NCBI GenBank assembly: GCA_012799755.1
Contig: JAAZKQ010000755.1
Coordinates: 1-15,902 of the forward strand
From: Lentisphaerota bacterium
Lineage (GTDB): Bacteria; Verrucomicrobiota; Lentisphaeria; Oligosphaerales; Oligosphaeraceae
Direction: 5' to 3'
DNA length: 15,902 nt
Part shown: piece by piece, positions 6,671 to 13,743 of the stretch
How positions within the stretch are numbered: position 1 is the stretch's first letter
How the letters are laid out: each line of letters starts with the position of its first letter
Translations under genes and position numbers: made by a program
Notes under the pieces: generated by a model
The model's database searches: none
Told to the model about the DNA's origin: nothing
Seen by the model: the letters and a program-made list of their open reading frames with translations, nothing else

Positions 6671-8257
6671 TCAGCGTTTTTTCCGGCGCAGCGTCTGTAT
6701 GCATTCGCGCCGGGCAATGATGACCGAGAGACCGCGATAGGCCATTTCCTCGCGAATAATCTGTACATTCGCCGCGTGATTCTTGGGCAGCGGCACAAAC
6801 TCGCGAATATGCTCGCGGTTGACGCCGATGCCGGCGCAGATTTCCGCCATGCGGCCGCTGCCCATGGAGTCCTGCCCGCCGGTCATGGCGGTGGTGCTGT
6901 TGTCGAGGATGATGACGGTAATGGGGCTGTTTTCCCACACGGCGTCAAGGAGGCCGGTCATGCCGGAATGGGTGAAGGTCGAGTCGCCAATGATACCGAC
7001 GGCCGGGAATACGCCGGCATCGGCGGCCCCTTTGGCCATGGCGATGGACGCTCCCATGTCCACGCAGCTGCTGATGGCATTATATGGCGGCAATGCCCCA
7101 AGCGTGTAGCAACCGATGTCGCCAAAGACTTTCGCGTCGGCAAAGTCCTTCAGCGCTTCGCTGAGCGCCTCGTAGCTGTTGATATGCGGGCAGCCGTCGC
7201 ATAGCCGCGGCGGCCGGATTTTCACCAGCGGCGAGGGCGCCGGCAGCGGCGACAACTCCAGCTTGAAAGCCTCGGCCACCAGGCGGGGATTGAGCTCGCC
7301 GGTCCGCGGCAGTTCGCCGCTCAGACGGCCCAGGATGCGGTCGTTGCCCAAGGGCCCGCGCAGCATCTGCTCGACAAAGGGCATGCCGTCTTCCAACACC
7401 ACCACGCTCCGGCACTCGCCCATAAGCCGCGCCAGTTGCTTTTTCGGCAAGGGGTATTGGGACAGCTTGAGCACGGGATGCGGGCACTTTCCGCCAAAAG
7501 CTTCCTGCAAGTAATTGTAGGCGATGCCGCAGGCGACAACGCCGACGCTCTTGTCCGCACCGTCTTCATAGCGATTGAAGGGCGATGCTTCGCTGCCGGC
7601 GACCAGGGCGTCCTGCTTGGCGCAGAGGGCCTCGTAATTGCGTTTGGCAATCGCCGGCAGCAAGACAAAGCGGCGGGTCGCCGCATCCGGTGGTTGCAGC
7701 TCATTCTGAGCAGCCTTGTTTGCCGACGTGCGCACGTCAGCGCGTGAATGGGACAGGCGCGTGCAAAGACGCATCAGCACGGGCAGTTGCAACTCTTCCG
7801 ACAGGGCAAATGCGTAGCCGGCCATGTCGTAGGCTTCCTGCTGGGAGCTGGGCTCCAGGCAGGGCGTCATCGCAAATTGCGCATAAAAACGCGAGTCTTG
7901 TTCATTCTGCGATGAATGCATGGACGGGTCGTCCGCCACCGTCACAATCAGCCCGCCGTTGGTGCCCGTAATCGCCGAATTGACAAAGCCGTCCGCCGCC
8001 ACATTCAAGCCGACGTGCTTCATGCAGACCATCGCCCGCTTGCCCGCATAGGACATGCCCAGCGCTTCCTCCATAGCCACTTTCTCATTGCTTGACCACA
8101 GACGGTGGATGTCGCGCTCTGCCGCCTCAGCCGAGGCCTGAAAATACTCCATGATCTCCGTGGACGGCGTACCCGGATAGGCGTAACAGCCGGAAAGCCC
8201 GGCGTCAAGCGCGCCTTGCGCGAGCGCTTCGTCTCCGAGCAGCAGATGCTGAGCCAT
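6671..8257 (-). CDS. iorA: Indolepyruvate:ferredoxin oxidoreductase, alpha subunit, without C-terminal ferredoxin domain
   Basis: A 528-residue thiamine-pyrophosphate enzyme subunit. The N-terminal pyrimidine-type domain has CYAYPGTPSTEIMEYF (24-39) and SSNEKVAMEEALG (55-67). The central domain spans about 190-340. CDGCPHINSYEAL (353-365) is the family CxxCPH motif. The TPP-binding segment is GDIGCYTLGALPPYN (379-393) with GIIGDSTFTHSGMTGLLDAV (421-440) ending in LDNSTTAMTGGQ. The start at 8257 is fixed by AGGAG 6 bases upstream; a longer frame to 8488 exists but reads through repeat DNA. The protein ends soon after IIARREC, where longer family members continue into a Cys-rich two-cluster ferredoxin domain. 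The 62 bp to iorB are too short to hold that domain in any frame. Partner of iorB downstream. Confidence 0.93.
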   Translation of the reverse strand: MAQHLLLGDEALAQGALDAGLSGCYAYPGTPSTEIMEYFQASAEAAERDIHRLWSSNEKVAMEEALGMSYAGKRAMVCMKHVGLNVAADGFVNSAITGTNGGLIVTVADDPSMHSSQNEQDSRFYAQFAMTPCLEPSSQQEAYDMAGYAFALSEELQLPVLMRLCTRLSHSRADVRTSANKAAQNELQPPDAATRRFVLLPAIAKRNYEALCAKQDALVAGSEASPFNRYEDGADKSVGVVACGIAYNYLQEAFGGKCPHPVLKLSQYPLPKKQLARLMGECRSVVVLEDGMPFVEQMLRGPLGNDRILGRLSGELPRTGELNPRLVAEAFKLELSPLPAPSPLVKIRPPRLCDGCPHINSYEALSEALKDFADAKVFGDIGCYTLGALPPYNAISSCVDMGASIAMAKGAADAGVFPAVGIIGDSTFTHSGMTGLLDAVWENSPITVIILDNSTTAMTGGQDSMGSGRMAEICAGIGVNREHIREFVPLPKNHAANVQIIREEMAYRGLSVIIARRECIQTLRRKKR

Positions 8258-8450
8258 GATAAACTCCTGATATAGCGTGATTAGGACGGTGAAAGGATGA
8301 TCAACAATGAACCGCCTAATATACTCCCGCCCCACCCCCTCGGCAATAGGTAGAAACAAGTGCAGCGGCGGCAGGAGCGCAAAGGACGTTCTTTGCTGCT
8401 TGATTGGACAGACCCGTCCACGAAGGAAAGAATAAAGAAGGCGGGACCGC

Positions 8451-8475
8451 CGTAACCGGTCACCCATTGATATTC
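8451..8475 (-). repeat. Dispersed 25-bp motif, copy b (faces iorA)
   Basis: The minus strand reads ATATCAATGGGTGACCGG followed by TTACG. It forms an inverted pair with copy c at 8686-8710. Bases outside the motif also pair: GGCGGGAC at 8441-8448 on the left and the complement of GTCCCGCC at 8710-8717 on the right. It lies 194 bp before the iorA start. Confidence 0.7.
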
Positions 8476-8570
8476 GCAGTCCCGGCAAGCCGCGCCAGGC
8501 GCGTCCTCTCCCGGTCGTGCGGCAGGTTTCCAGCCAGCGGCGTCAACAAGATGTCAGCAAATGGACAACT

Positions 8571-8659
8571 TGGCGCCGTAGGCGCTTGACCACGCTTGAC
8601 CCCGGCCTGCAGGCTGGGGTGGACAGCTCCCCATGAGGCCGTGCCTTGCAAAGGCGCAA
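8571..8659 (+). repeat. Three-hairpin dispersed element, copy R2
   Basis: The most diverged copy. Stem 1 is GCGCC-GTA-GGCGC. Stem 2 is ACCCCGGCCT-GC-AGGCTGGGGT, with a changed inner base pair relative to R1 and R3 and one G-T wobble. Stem 3 is GTGCCTT-GCA-AAGGCGC with one wobble. It lies inside the region bounded by motif copies b and c, upstream of and co-oriented with the gene at 8871. Confidence 0.65.
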
Positions 8660-8685
8660 CAGCAGAAAAAGACCACCGGCACGAC

Positions 8686-8710
8686 CGGTATCAATCGGTG
8701 ATCGCTTACG
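8686..8710 (+). repeat. Dispersed 25-bp motif, copy c (faces the gene at 8871)
   Basis: Reads TATCAATCGGTGATCG followed by CTTACG; relative to the consensus it has a C for G and a T for C. It is in inverted orientation to copy b and ends 160 bp before the start of the plus-strand gene. Confidence 0.6.
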
Positions 8711-8746
8711 TCCCGCCGCCGCTTTCGCGAAAAAATATTCCCCGGC

Positions 8747-8784
8747 ATTTCCTTCCGCGGTGTATATTTCCTTCCGCGGTGTAT
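8747..8784 (+). repeat. Perfect 19-bp tandem repeat, possible operator
   Basis: Two head-to-tail identical copies of ATTTCCTTCCGCGGTGTAT (8747-8765 and 8766-8784), each with the palindrome CCGCGG. The pair ends 86 bp upstream of the start codon at 8871, where a regulator-binding site or promoter could sit. A recent local duplication without function explains it equally well. Confidence 0.6.
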
Positions 8785-8870
8785 GTTCGTGATTTTGGCG
8801 CCGGTGCAATGCTTTCCGGCGGTGCCGCAGTGACGGCGATGGCACTCAACCCAAAAAGAGGACTGACACG

Positions 8871-10268
8871 ATGAAAATGACCATGAGGCTTCTGGTGTTG
8901 CTGCTGGTGACGACGCTCTGCCGCAGCCACGGCGCGGACGACCTGCGCCAAAGCGAGCTCTTGCGCCTGCTCCCAGGCAGCGGCGTTAATTTCGCGGCAC
9001 TGGTCAATCTGGAGCGCTGCCGGGCGCAAGAGCTGCCCATGCTGCCCACCATCTTCAGTAGTGCCATGCGTGACTTCCCGGAAGATGTCCTTGATGGCAT
9101 GGCTGAGTTGCTGATTCTTGATACCGCGGGCAGTCAGTCTCCCATGGTCATCATCTGCTGTCGCCCCAAACCTGACGCTGAACAGGAACTGTGGGAGGAA
9201 TTCGAGAGCGACGGCGAAATCACCATCCTGCCGACGGATATTCCCGGCGCTGAAGAAATTAAGGTCCAAGAAGATTTCGGTAGTGCGTTGGTCATGCGAG
9301 TGTCGCAGGGTTTATGGCTTTTCGTACACGGCCGCCGCGGCAAGGCGGAAACGCTGGTGCCCAATATCGAAAAACTGTTGGCGCAAAAGGAAGCGCTTGA
9401 TGATGCGCCGGCGGCCATGCGGGCGCTGCTCAACGAAGTGCCGGCAGAAAGCATGGCGATTGCACTATGGCCTACGCTCAATTTCAAACACGGACTTCAC
9501 TCTGCCCGTGATATCTTCGCTGGTCTGGCCAGCCCGGCGGAAGCGCTGATCGTCAATGTCCTGCCGGGTGAAGCGGCCAAGCAGATCGTTGTCCAAGCGC
9601 GGGCACGCTATGCCGATGCCGCTGACGCGCAAGTCGTTCTTGACGGCGTCAAGGCGCTCAAGCCCCTCGGGAATTGGCTTGAACGCAGCGTCGCCGAGCT
9701 TATTCGCCGGCAGGAAACGCCGGTGAGCCATAGCATGCGGTCAACACAGGGCTTTTTCAACACCCTCAGCGGGATCGCGGCTGATCTTGATGGCACGCTG
9801 TTGCGCTGCGCCTTGTCCTTGGACCTCGCCCAGGAGCCCACGGCAAGTTTGTTCAGTGGCGCACCCCGCGCCGCTGCCCTTGCCTGCGTGACCAACCTCA
9901 AGCAGATCGGCCTGGGCATTGCGATATACGCCACGGATCACCAGGACAGCTGCCCCGACACCCTTGCCGCGCTTAAGCCCTATCTGGGAAACAAAAGGGT
10001 GCTGTATTGCTCGGCCATGCGCAAAAAACGCAGGCAGGACGCACTTTATCTGTACTTGCTGCCGCCGGGAACGAAGCTCAAGGAAATCAAGGAACCGGCG
10101 CGAACTATTGCCGTCATGGACAATCCGGCCGGCCCCCATCCACAACTGCCCATTCTCTTTGCAGATGGCCATGTCCAGTCGGTCGAGCGCGGCGACGCAA
10201 AGACGCCGGCGGACATCGCCGCCGCCCACAATCTCATCCTGCTCCCGATGCCGGCAGCGGCGGAATGA
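8871..10268 (+). CDS. Secreted protein with pilin-like (H-X9-DG type) C-terminal region
   Basis: A 465-residue protein of unknown function. Residues 1-21 form a signal peptide (RLLVLLLVTTLCRSHG), so it is probably periplasmic or surface-exposed. Residues about 25-330 have no motif I recognise. The C-terminal part contains CVTNLKQIGLGIAIYATDH (339-357), Cys361, Cys380 and LFADGHVQSVE (429-439). This matches the body of DUF1559-type pseudopilins common in PVC bacteria, where NLKQIGLA-like and DGHV-like segments occur. The N-terminal prepilin cleavage site and hydrophobic pilin helix are absent; the pilin-like body is instead attached to another exported domain. AGAGGA lies 8 bases before the start at 8871. 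It converges on the flavodiiron gene with 46 bp between the stops. Confidence 0.75.
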   Translation: MKMTMRLLVLLLVTTLCRSHGADDLRQSELLRLLPGSGVNFAALVNLERCRAQELPMLPTIFSSAMRDFPEDVLDGMAELLILDTAGSQSPMVIICCRPKPDAEQELWEEFESDGEITILPTDIPGAEEIKVQEDFGSALVMRVSQGLWLFVHGRRGKAETLVPNIEKLLAQKEALDDAPAAMRALLNEVPAESMAIALWPTLNFKHGLHSARDIFAGLASPAEALIVNVLPGEAAKQIVVQARARYADAADAQVVLDGVKALKPLGNWLERSVAELIRRQETPVSHSMRSTQGFFNTLSGIAADLDGTLLRCALSLDLAQEPTASLFSGAPRAAALACVTNLKQIGLGIAIYATDHQDSCPDTLAALKPYLGNKRVLYCSAMRKKRRQDALYLYLLPPGTKLKEIKEPARTIAVMDNPAGPHPQLPILFADGHVQSVERGDAKTPADIAAAHNLILLPMPAAAE

Positions 10269-10278
10269 TGATACTCAT

Positions 10279-10299
10279 CGGCGACCCTGATAGTCGCCG
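10279..10299. terminator. Candidate bidirectional terminator between convergent genes
   Basis: A 7-bp stem CGGCGAC/GTCGCCG with a 7-base loop lies in the 46 bp separating two convergent stop codons. The following bases (GGTTTGCTC) give only a short T run, so its strength is doubtful. Position is the main support. Confidence 0.45.
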
Positions 10300-10314
10300 G
10301 TTTGCTCATTGCCC

Positions 10315-11508
10315 TCAGCCCAGGGCCTTTGCCAATTCGACGCCGCAGGCGAAGAACGCTTCGAGGTCGGCGGTAGTTGGCATATACTTGACCTGGCGGA
10401 GTGCGACGGGCTGTTGTACGCCCATGGCGTCGAGTTCGGCGGCGATCTGTTTCGCGCCTTCACCGCTCCAGCCGTAGGCGCCGAAGGCGAAGCCGATCTT
10501 GTTTTTGGGTTTGAGGCCCTTGATGTAGGTGAGCACGTCCGCCATGGCCGGGTACATCTGGTTGTTCATGGTGGGTGCACCGAAAGCGATAATACCGGCG
10601 TCGCTGACTTCGGTCATGATTGCACTGCGATGGGAAACATACAGGTCTGTGACCACGACGGCGACACCCTGACTGCGCAGACCATCGGCGAGCGCGTTGG
10701 CGCAACGCGCGGTGGCGCCCCACATGGTCGAGTAGGCAATCAGCGCCTTGCGTTTGGGCCGCTGTTCGGCGGCGCGGCGGTAAATGCCGATGATGGTCTC
10801 CAAATCCTTGCGCCAGAGCGGACCGTGATCGGGCGCGATGATGCTGATATCCAAACCAAGGCCGGGCAGAGAATCCAGCAGTTCAAGGACCCTCGGCGCC
10901 TGGAAATTGAGGATATTGGCGAAGTACTTGCGCGCTTCGTAGTCAAGGATGGAGGGATCAAGCTGGTCGGCCCAGAGCTCGCTGCTGGCCAGGTGCATGC
11001 CGAGGGCGTCCTGGGAGAACAGCACCTTGTCACGGTCGTAATAGCAGATCATGCTGTCGGGCCAATGCAGCATCTTGGTATCAACAAAGCTGAGTGTGCC
11101 TTTGCCCAAGGACAGCGTATCACCCGTCTTCACCGCATCAATGGCAAGGTCTTCACCGTAATAGGCGCGCAGGGTTCTCACTCCTGCCACCGACGCGACG
11201 ACCTTCTCCGGCTGCGTCGCCGCAATCAGCGCCGGCAGAGCGCCGGAATGATCCGGCTCGGCGTGGTTCGAGATGATAATGTCAATCTTCGACGGATCAA
11301 TGACCGATGCTATCCGCGCCAGCAGCTCACCCGCAAAGCAGGCCTTCGCCGTGTCCACCAGGGTGATCTTCTTGTCCATGATCAGAAAGGCGTTGTAGCT
11401 TGTGCCGCGGCTGGTCTCATAGCCGTGAAAATTGCGCACGTTCCAGTCAATGGCGCCGACCCACCAGACATTCTCACTCACGCGCTCTGCTTTGAAATAC
11501 TCTTTCAT
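10315..11508 (-). CDS. fprA: Flavodiiron protein (A-type flavoprotein, O2/NO reductase)
   Basis: A 397-residue two-domain enzyme that reduces O2 to water and/or NO to N2O in anaerobes. The N-terminal metallo-beta-lactamase-like domain has all di-iron ligands: His82, Glu84 and Asp86 in NHAEPDHSG, His148 in MLHWPDSM, Asp167 in SQDALGMH and His228 in APDHGPLW. The flavodoxin domain starts near residue 254 (ALIAYSTMWGATARCA), with FGAPTMNNQMYP and AFGAYGWSGEGA as FMN-binding loops. There is no rubredoxin or flavin-reductase extension, so electrons must come from a separate partner not seen here. The start at 11508 gives the usual N-terminus; a GGAG lies about 13 bases upstream, farther than ideal. 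Oxygen or nitrosative-stress defence is the likely role. Confidence 0.95.
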   Translation of the reverse strand: MKEYFKAERVSENVWWVGAIDWNVRNFHGYETSRGTSYNAFLIMDKKITLVDTAKACFAGELLARIASVIDPSKIDIIISNHAEPDHSGALPALIAATQPEKVVASVAGVRTLRAYYGEDLAIDAVKTGDTLSLGKGTLSFVDTKMLHWPDSMICYYDRDKVLFSQDALGMHLASSELWADQLDPSILDYEARKYFANILNFQAPRVLELLDSLPGLGLDISIIAPDHGPLWRKDLETIIGIYRRAAEQRPKRKALIAYSTMWGATARCANALADGLRSQGVAVVVTDLYVSHRSAIMTEVSDAGIIAFGAPTMNNQMYPAMADVLTYIKGLKPKNKIGFAFGAYGWSGEGAKQIAAELDAMGVQQPVALRQVKYMPTTADLEAFFACGVELAKALG

Positions 11509-11587
11509 GACTGCGAACTTTCTCCTCAGAAAAGGGCCACGCCGGCGATGACACTCACTCGTCGGCGCGGTCAGGTATTTTACATAC

Positions 11588-11603
11588 GCTGCCGAGCGGC
11601 AGC
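11588..11603. other. GC-rich stem-loop upstream of fprA
   Basis: GCTGCC-GAGC-GGCAGC forms a 6-7 bp stem. It lies 80 bp upstream of the fprA start, thus probably in its leader or promoter region. No T run follows on the minus strand, so it is not an obvious terminator. Confidence 0.4.
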
Positions 11604-11687
11604 GGGGGCGGAGGCTATATTGCCATTTTAATATACACCATCACCAGTAAATTATTTCAGAATCATTCCTGTATTCTTGACAACAAC

Positions 11688-11712
11688 CGTAACCAGTCAC
11701 TCATTGATATTG
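11688..11712 (-). repeat. Dispersed 25-bp motif, copy d (faces fprA)
   Basis: The minus strand reads ATATCAATGAGTGACTGG followed by TTACG. It forms an inverted pair with copy e at 11997-12021, enclosing about 285 bp, and lies 180 bp before the fprA start. A TTGACA-like hexamer sits just outside it at 11677 on the plus strand, without a matching -10 box. Confidence 0.65.
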
Positions 11713-11748
11713 TGGACAGAGTGGACGAGCACGCCGGAAGTGTGCGAC

Positions 11749-11913
11749 ATGCAGCCCAAGGCAAGCGCCCACAGGACGCCTCGCAACGAAGAAGCGTCCA
11801 ATCACTACCGCAACAAGGCAGCTGAAATCATCCAGAAGCACAAAATGCTGTTACTCGGCGTTTTTTTGCTTGTTTGCGGGCAATTTTTGGCTATTTTTCG
11901 CGCAGTCCTTTAA
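11749..11913 (+). CDS. Possible small single-pass membrane protein
   Basis: A 54-codon frame encoding a charged N-terminal half (HRTPRNEEASNHYRNKAAE, then KHK) and a hydrophobic C-terminal helix (MLLLGVFLLVCGQFLAIFR). This would give an inner-membrane peptide with a positively charged N-terminus inside. GGAAG lies 8 bases before the ATG at 11749, better than the ATG at 11677, which would read through motif copy d. It is fully enclosed by the inverted motif pair d/e. Similarity to any known family is not recognised. It could be spurious: it is short and lies in repeat-bearing DNA. Confidence 0.4.
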   Translation: MQPKASAHRTPRNEEASNHYRNKAAEIIQKHKMLLLGVFLLVCGQFLAIFRAVL

Positions 11914-11996
11914 ATTCCAGCCCACCCACCCTAGGGGGCCCCCATCCTAATAAGGTCGCGCGCGAGAGACGACCCTCGCTTGGCCTGGAGACCATG

Positions 11997-12021
11997 AATA
12001 TCAATGGGTGACCGCTTACCA
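11997..12021 (+). repeat. Dispersed 25-bp motif, copy e (faces the glycoside hydrolase gene)
   Basis: Reads ATATCAATGGGTGACCGC followed by TTACC. It ends 25 bp before the start codon at 12047, so it lies in the 5' untranslated region or promoter of the hydrolase gene. This is the closest of the copies to a start codon. Confidence 0.65.
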
Positions 12022-12046
12022 ACAAACAGCACTATGGAGAACAATC

Positions 12047-13456
12047 ATGGACAAATTGACGAAGATCGGCGAAGTCGCAGCGGTGCCGTCATCGGCGGTG
12101 AAAACATCGAAAATCGGCATCGGCTTTGAGAAACTCGACCGCGGTGTTTTCGATCCCAGCAAGGCCTACGACAAGGTCGCGGCCATTGGCGTGAAGTGGA
12201 TACGGCTGCAATCCGGCTGGGCGCGGACGGAAAAAAGCAAGGGCGTCTATGACTTCGCCTGGCTGGACGACATCGTGGACAACCTCTGTCGCCGCGGTCT
12301 CTGGCCCTGGCTCTGCCTTTGTTACGGCAACGGCCTCTACGACGAGGAAGCGGCCAAGGTGTTTGGCGCCGTGGGTTGTCCGCCCGTCAAGACTGACGAA
12401 CAGAAACAGGCCTGGCACAACTACGTCGTTGCCGTCACCAAGCGCTACCGGGGCCGCATCGGCTGGTACGAGGTATGGAATGAGCCTGACGGCAAGTGGT
12501 GCTGGAAGCACGGCGTCAGCGGCACGGAGTACGGCGAATTCGTCAAGGCGACAGCTGCGGCCATCAAGATCGGTGATCCCAATGCGAAAGTCATTGGCGG
12601 CTCCATGTGTCTGCTTGGCCTGGGCTGGCTCAACGATGTCCTGCAAACCGGCGCCGGCGAATGTATGGACGCTCTAAGCTACCACAGCTACAGCCCGGAT
12701 GAAGTCGGCGGCTTTGAGCGCGTGCGCAGCCTCCGCGCCGTCTGTCATGCCTTCAACCCACGCATGGAGCTCATCCAAGGCGAAACCGGCACGCAGTCCC
12801 GCGATGACGGCGCCGGCGCCCTTCGCGGCGGTGCCTGGACGCCTCGGCGGCAAGCGAAATTCCTCGCGCGGCACACCATGGCCGATCTCTTTGACGACGT
12901 CATGTTCAGCTCGTATTTCTCCTGCATGGACATGATCGAGGCCCTCAATGGCGTGGTTGGGGACAAATCGAGCTACCTCGACTACGGCTACTTCGGCGTC
13001 CTCGGCGCGGATTTTGACGAAAATGGCGTCGCCACCGGCGACTACACGCCCAAGCCGTCCTACCGGAGCTTGCAGACCATCGCCGCGATCTTCCGCGAAG
13101 ACGTCAAGCTGGCCGAAATACCGTTGCAATTCAGCAGCGGCAAGTCCAGCCCGCGTCTCCTGCGTGGCGACGATTCCTTCAAGGACTTGCAGTACCGCGG
13201 CTTCCGCAAGGACAACGGCTCGGCGGGCCTGGTGTACTGGCGTTCCACCGAGCTGTTGACCACCAGCTATGAATCAACCGTGTCGCTGGAAGCCGTGAAG
13301 CTCCCGGAGCAAGTCCGCCTGGTTGACCTCGTTGACGGCGCCATCTACTCGCTGCCACCGACGATGATCGAAGACAATGGCCGCGGCTTGCGCAGCTTCC
13401 TGCATCTGCCCCTGCGCGACTATCCCTTGCTCCTCGCCTTTGGCGATTTTTTCTGA
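12047..13456 (+). CDS. Clan GH-A glycoside hydrolase (GH39/beta-xylosidase-like)
   Basis: A 469-residue predicted (beta/alpha)8-barrel retaining glycosidase. WYEVWNEPDG (140-149) carries the catalytic acid/base Glu146 in the clan GH-A NEP context. ELIQGETGTQS (241-251) supplies the likely nucleophile Glu246 at the end of the seventh strand. IKWIRLQSGW-like sequence (49-58) is the conserved early strand with its Arg. The C-terminal 100 residues probably form a beta-sandwich. Substrate cannot be read; GH39-type xylosidase/iduronidase-like or GH5-like activity is possible. GGAGA lies 7 bases before the chosen ATG; the upstream alternative at 12008 would start inside motif copy e. No signal peptide is visible, suggesting an intracellular enzyme acting on imported oligosaccharides. 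Confidence 0.8.
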   Translation: MDKLTKIGEVAAVPSSAVKTSKIGIGFEKLDRGVFDPSKAYDKVAAIGVKWIRLQSGWARTEKSKGVYDFAWLDDIVDNLCRRGLWPWLCLCYGNGLYDEEAAKVFGAVGCPPVKTDEQKQAWHNYVVAVTKRYRGRIGWYEVWNEPDGKWCWKHGVSGTEYGEFVKATAAAIKIGDPNAKVIGGSMCLLGLGWLNDVLQTGAGECMDALSYHSYSPDEVGGFERVRSLRAVCHAFNPRMELIQGETGTQSRDDGAGALRGGAWTPRRQAKFLARHTMADLFDDVMFSSYFSCMDMIEALNGVVGDKSSYLDYGYFGVLGADFDENGVATGDYTPKPSYRSLQTIAAIFREDVKLAEIPLQFSSGKSSPRLLRGDDSFKDLQYRGFRKDNGSAGLVYWRSTELLTTSYESTVSLEAVKLPEQVRLVDLVDGAIYSLPPTMIEDNGRGLRSFLHLPLRDYPLLLAFGDFF

Positions 13457-13525
13457 GCATAGGCCAATTCGAACAGCTGACGACAAGCATTCTGAGGCGC
13501 TAAGGAGTCGTTCAAAAATTAAGAT

Positions 13526-13556
13526 AACTGTTCTGGAATTATTCCAAACAGTTTTT
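13526..13556 (+). terminator. Candidate intrinsic terminator after the glycoside hydrolase gene
   Basis: AACTGTT-CT-GGAA-TTA-TTCC-A-AACAGTT forms an 11-bp interrupted stem, followed at once by a T run (13552-13556). It begins 70 bp after the hydrolase stop codon. A second stem, GTTTTCC-GTAT-GGGAAAC (13565-13582), and a third, GCATGCA/TGCATGC (13591-13613), follow. The stem is AT-rich, so efficiency is uncertain. Confidence 0.5.
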
Positions 13557-13620
13557 CGTAATGGGTTTTCCGTATGGGAAACAGAGGACAGCATGCACAT
13601 TATTTATGCATGCAAGACAT

Positions 13621-13708
13621 TGCGCCGTAGGCGCTTAACCATGCTTAACCCCAGGCTTTAGCCTGGGGTGGGAACACCCCAAAAGCAGGCGCCTCGGAGA
13701 GGCGCTAC
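13621..13708 (+). repeat. Three-hairpin dispersed element, copy R3
   Basis: The best-preserved copy. Stem 1 GCGCC-GTA-GGCGC is at 13622-13634. Stem 2 ACCCCAGGCT-TT-AGCCTGGGGT is at 13648-13669. Stem 3 GCGCCTC-GGA-GAGGCGC is at 13689-13705. TTAACCATGCTTAACC separates stems 1 and 2. It ends 35 bp before the radical SAM start codon, in the same orientation, so it would be in that gene's leader if transcription starts upstream. Confidence 0.8.
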
Positions 13709-13743
13709 AGAAGACTGCCAAAAGCAGGAAACGGAAACAGTAA

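Larger units (their letters stand above)
8258..8870. other. 613-bp divergent intergenic region between iorA and the secreted-protein gene
   Basis: No gene is supported; all open frames here are short and repeat-derived. In order it holds: a stem-loop GCAAAG(GACGTT)CTTTGC at 8379-8396; a TGGAC/GTCCA stem at 8405-8420; motif copy b facing iorA (8451-8475); the three-hairpin element R2 (8571-8659); motif copy c facing the plus-strand gene (8686-8710); and a 19-bp perfect tandem repeat (8747-8784). Both promoters must lie here, but I could not place -35/-10 boxes with confidence. Confidence 0.6.
11509..12046. other. Divergent intergenic region between fprA and the glycoside hydrolase
   Basis: This 538-bp region holds a GC-rich stem-loop (11588-11603), an AT-rich stretch (about 11616-11680) suitable for the fprA promoter, the inverted motif pair d/e (11688-11712 and 11997-12021), a possible 54-codon gene (11749-11913), 9-bp-type GTGGACAGA/GTGGACGAG repeats (11711-11728), and a perfect 10-bp palindrome GGGGGCCCCC (11934-11943). 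No exact promoter boxes can be assigned. Confidence 0.6.

Noticed and set aside
8258..8488. N-terminal extension of IorA to the ATG at 8488
   Set aside because: AGGAG lies immediately before the ATG at 8257, and the extension reads through motif copy b and intergenic DNA without similarity to the family.
11616..11680. Sigma-70 promoter for fprA in the AT-rich stretch (TATATT-like box)
   Set aside because: A -10-like sequence exists on the minus strand, but no -35 box at suitable spacing was found.
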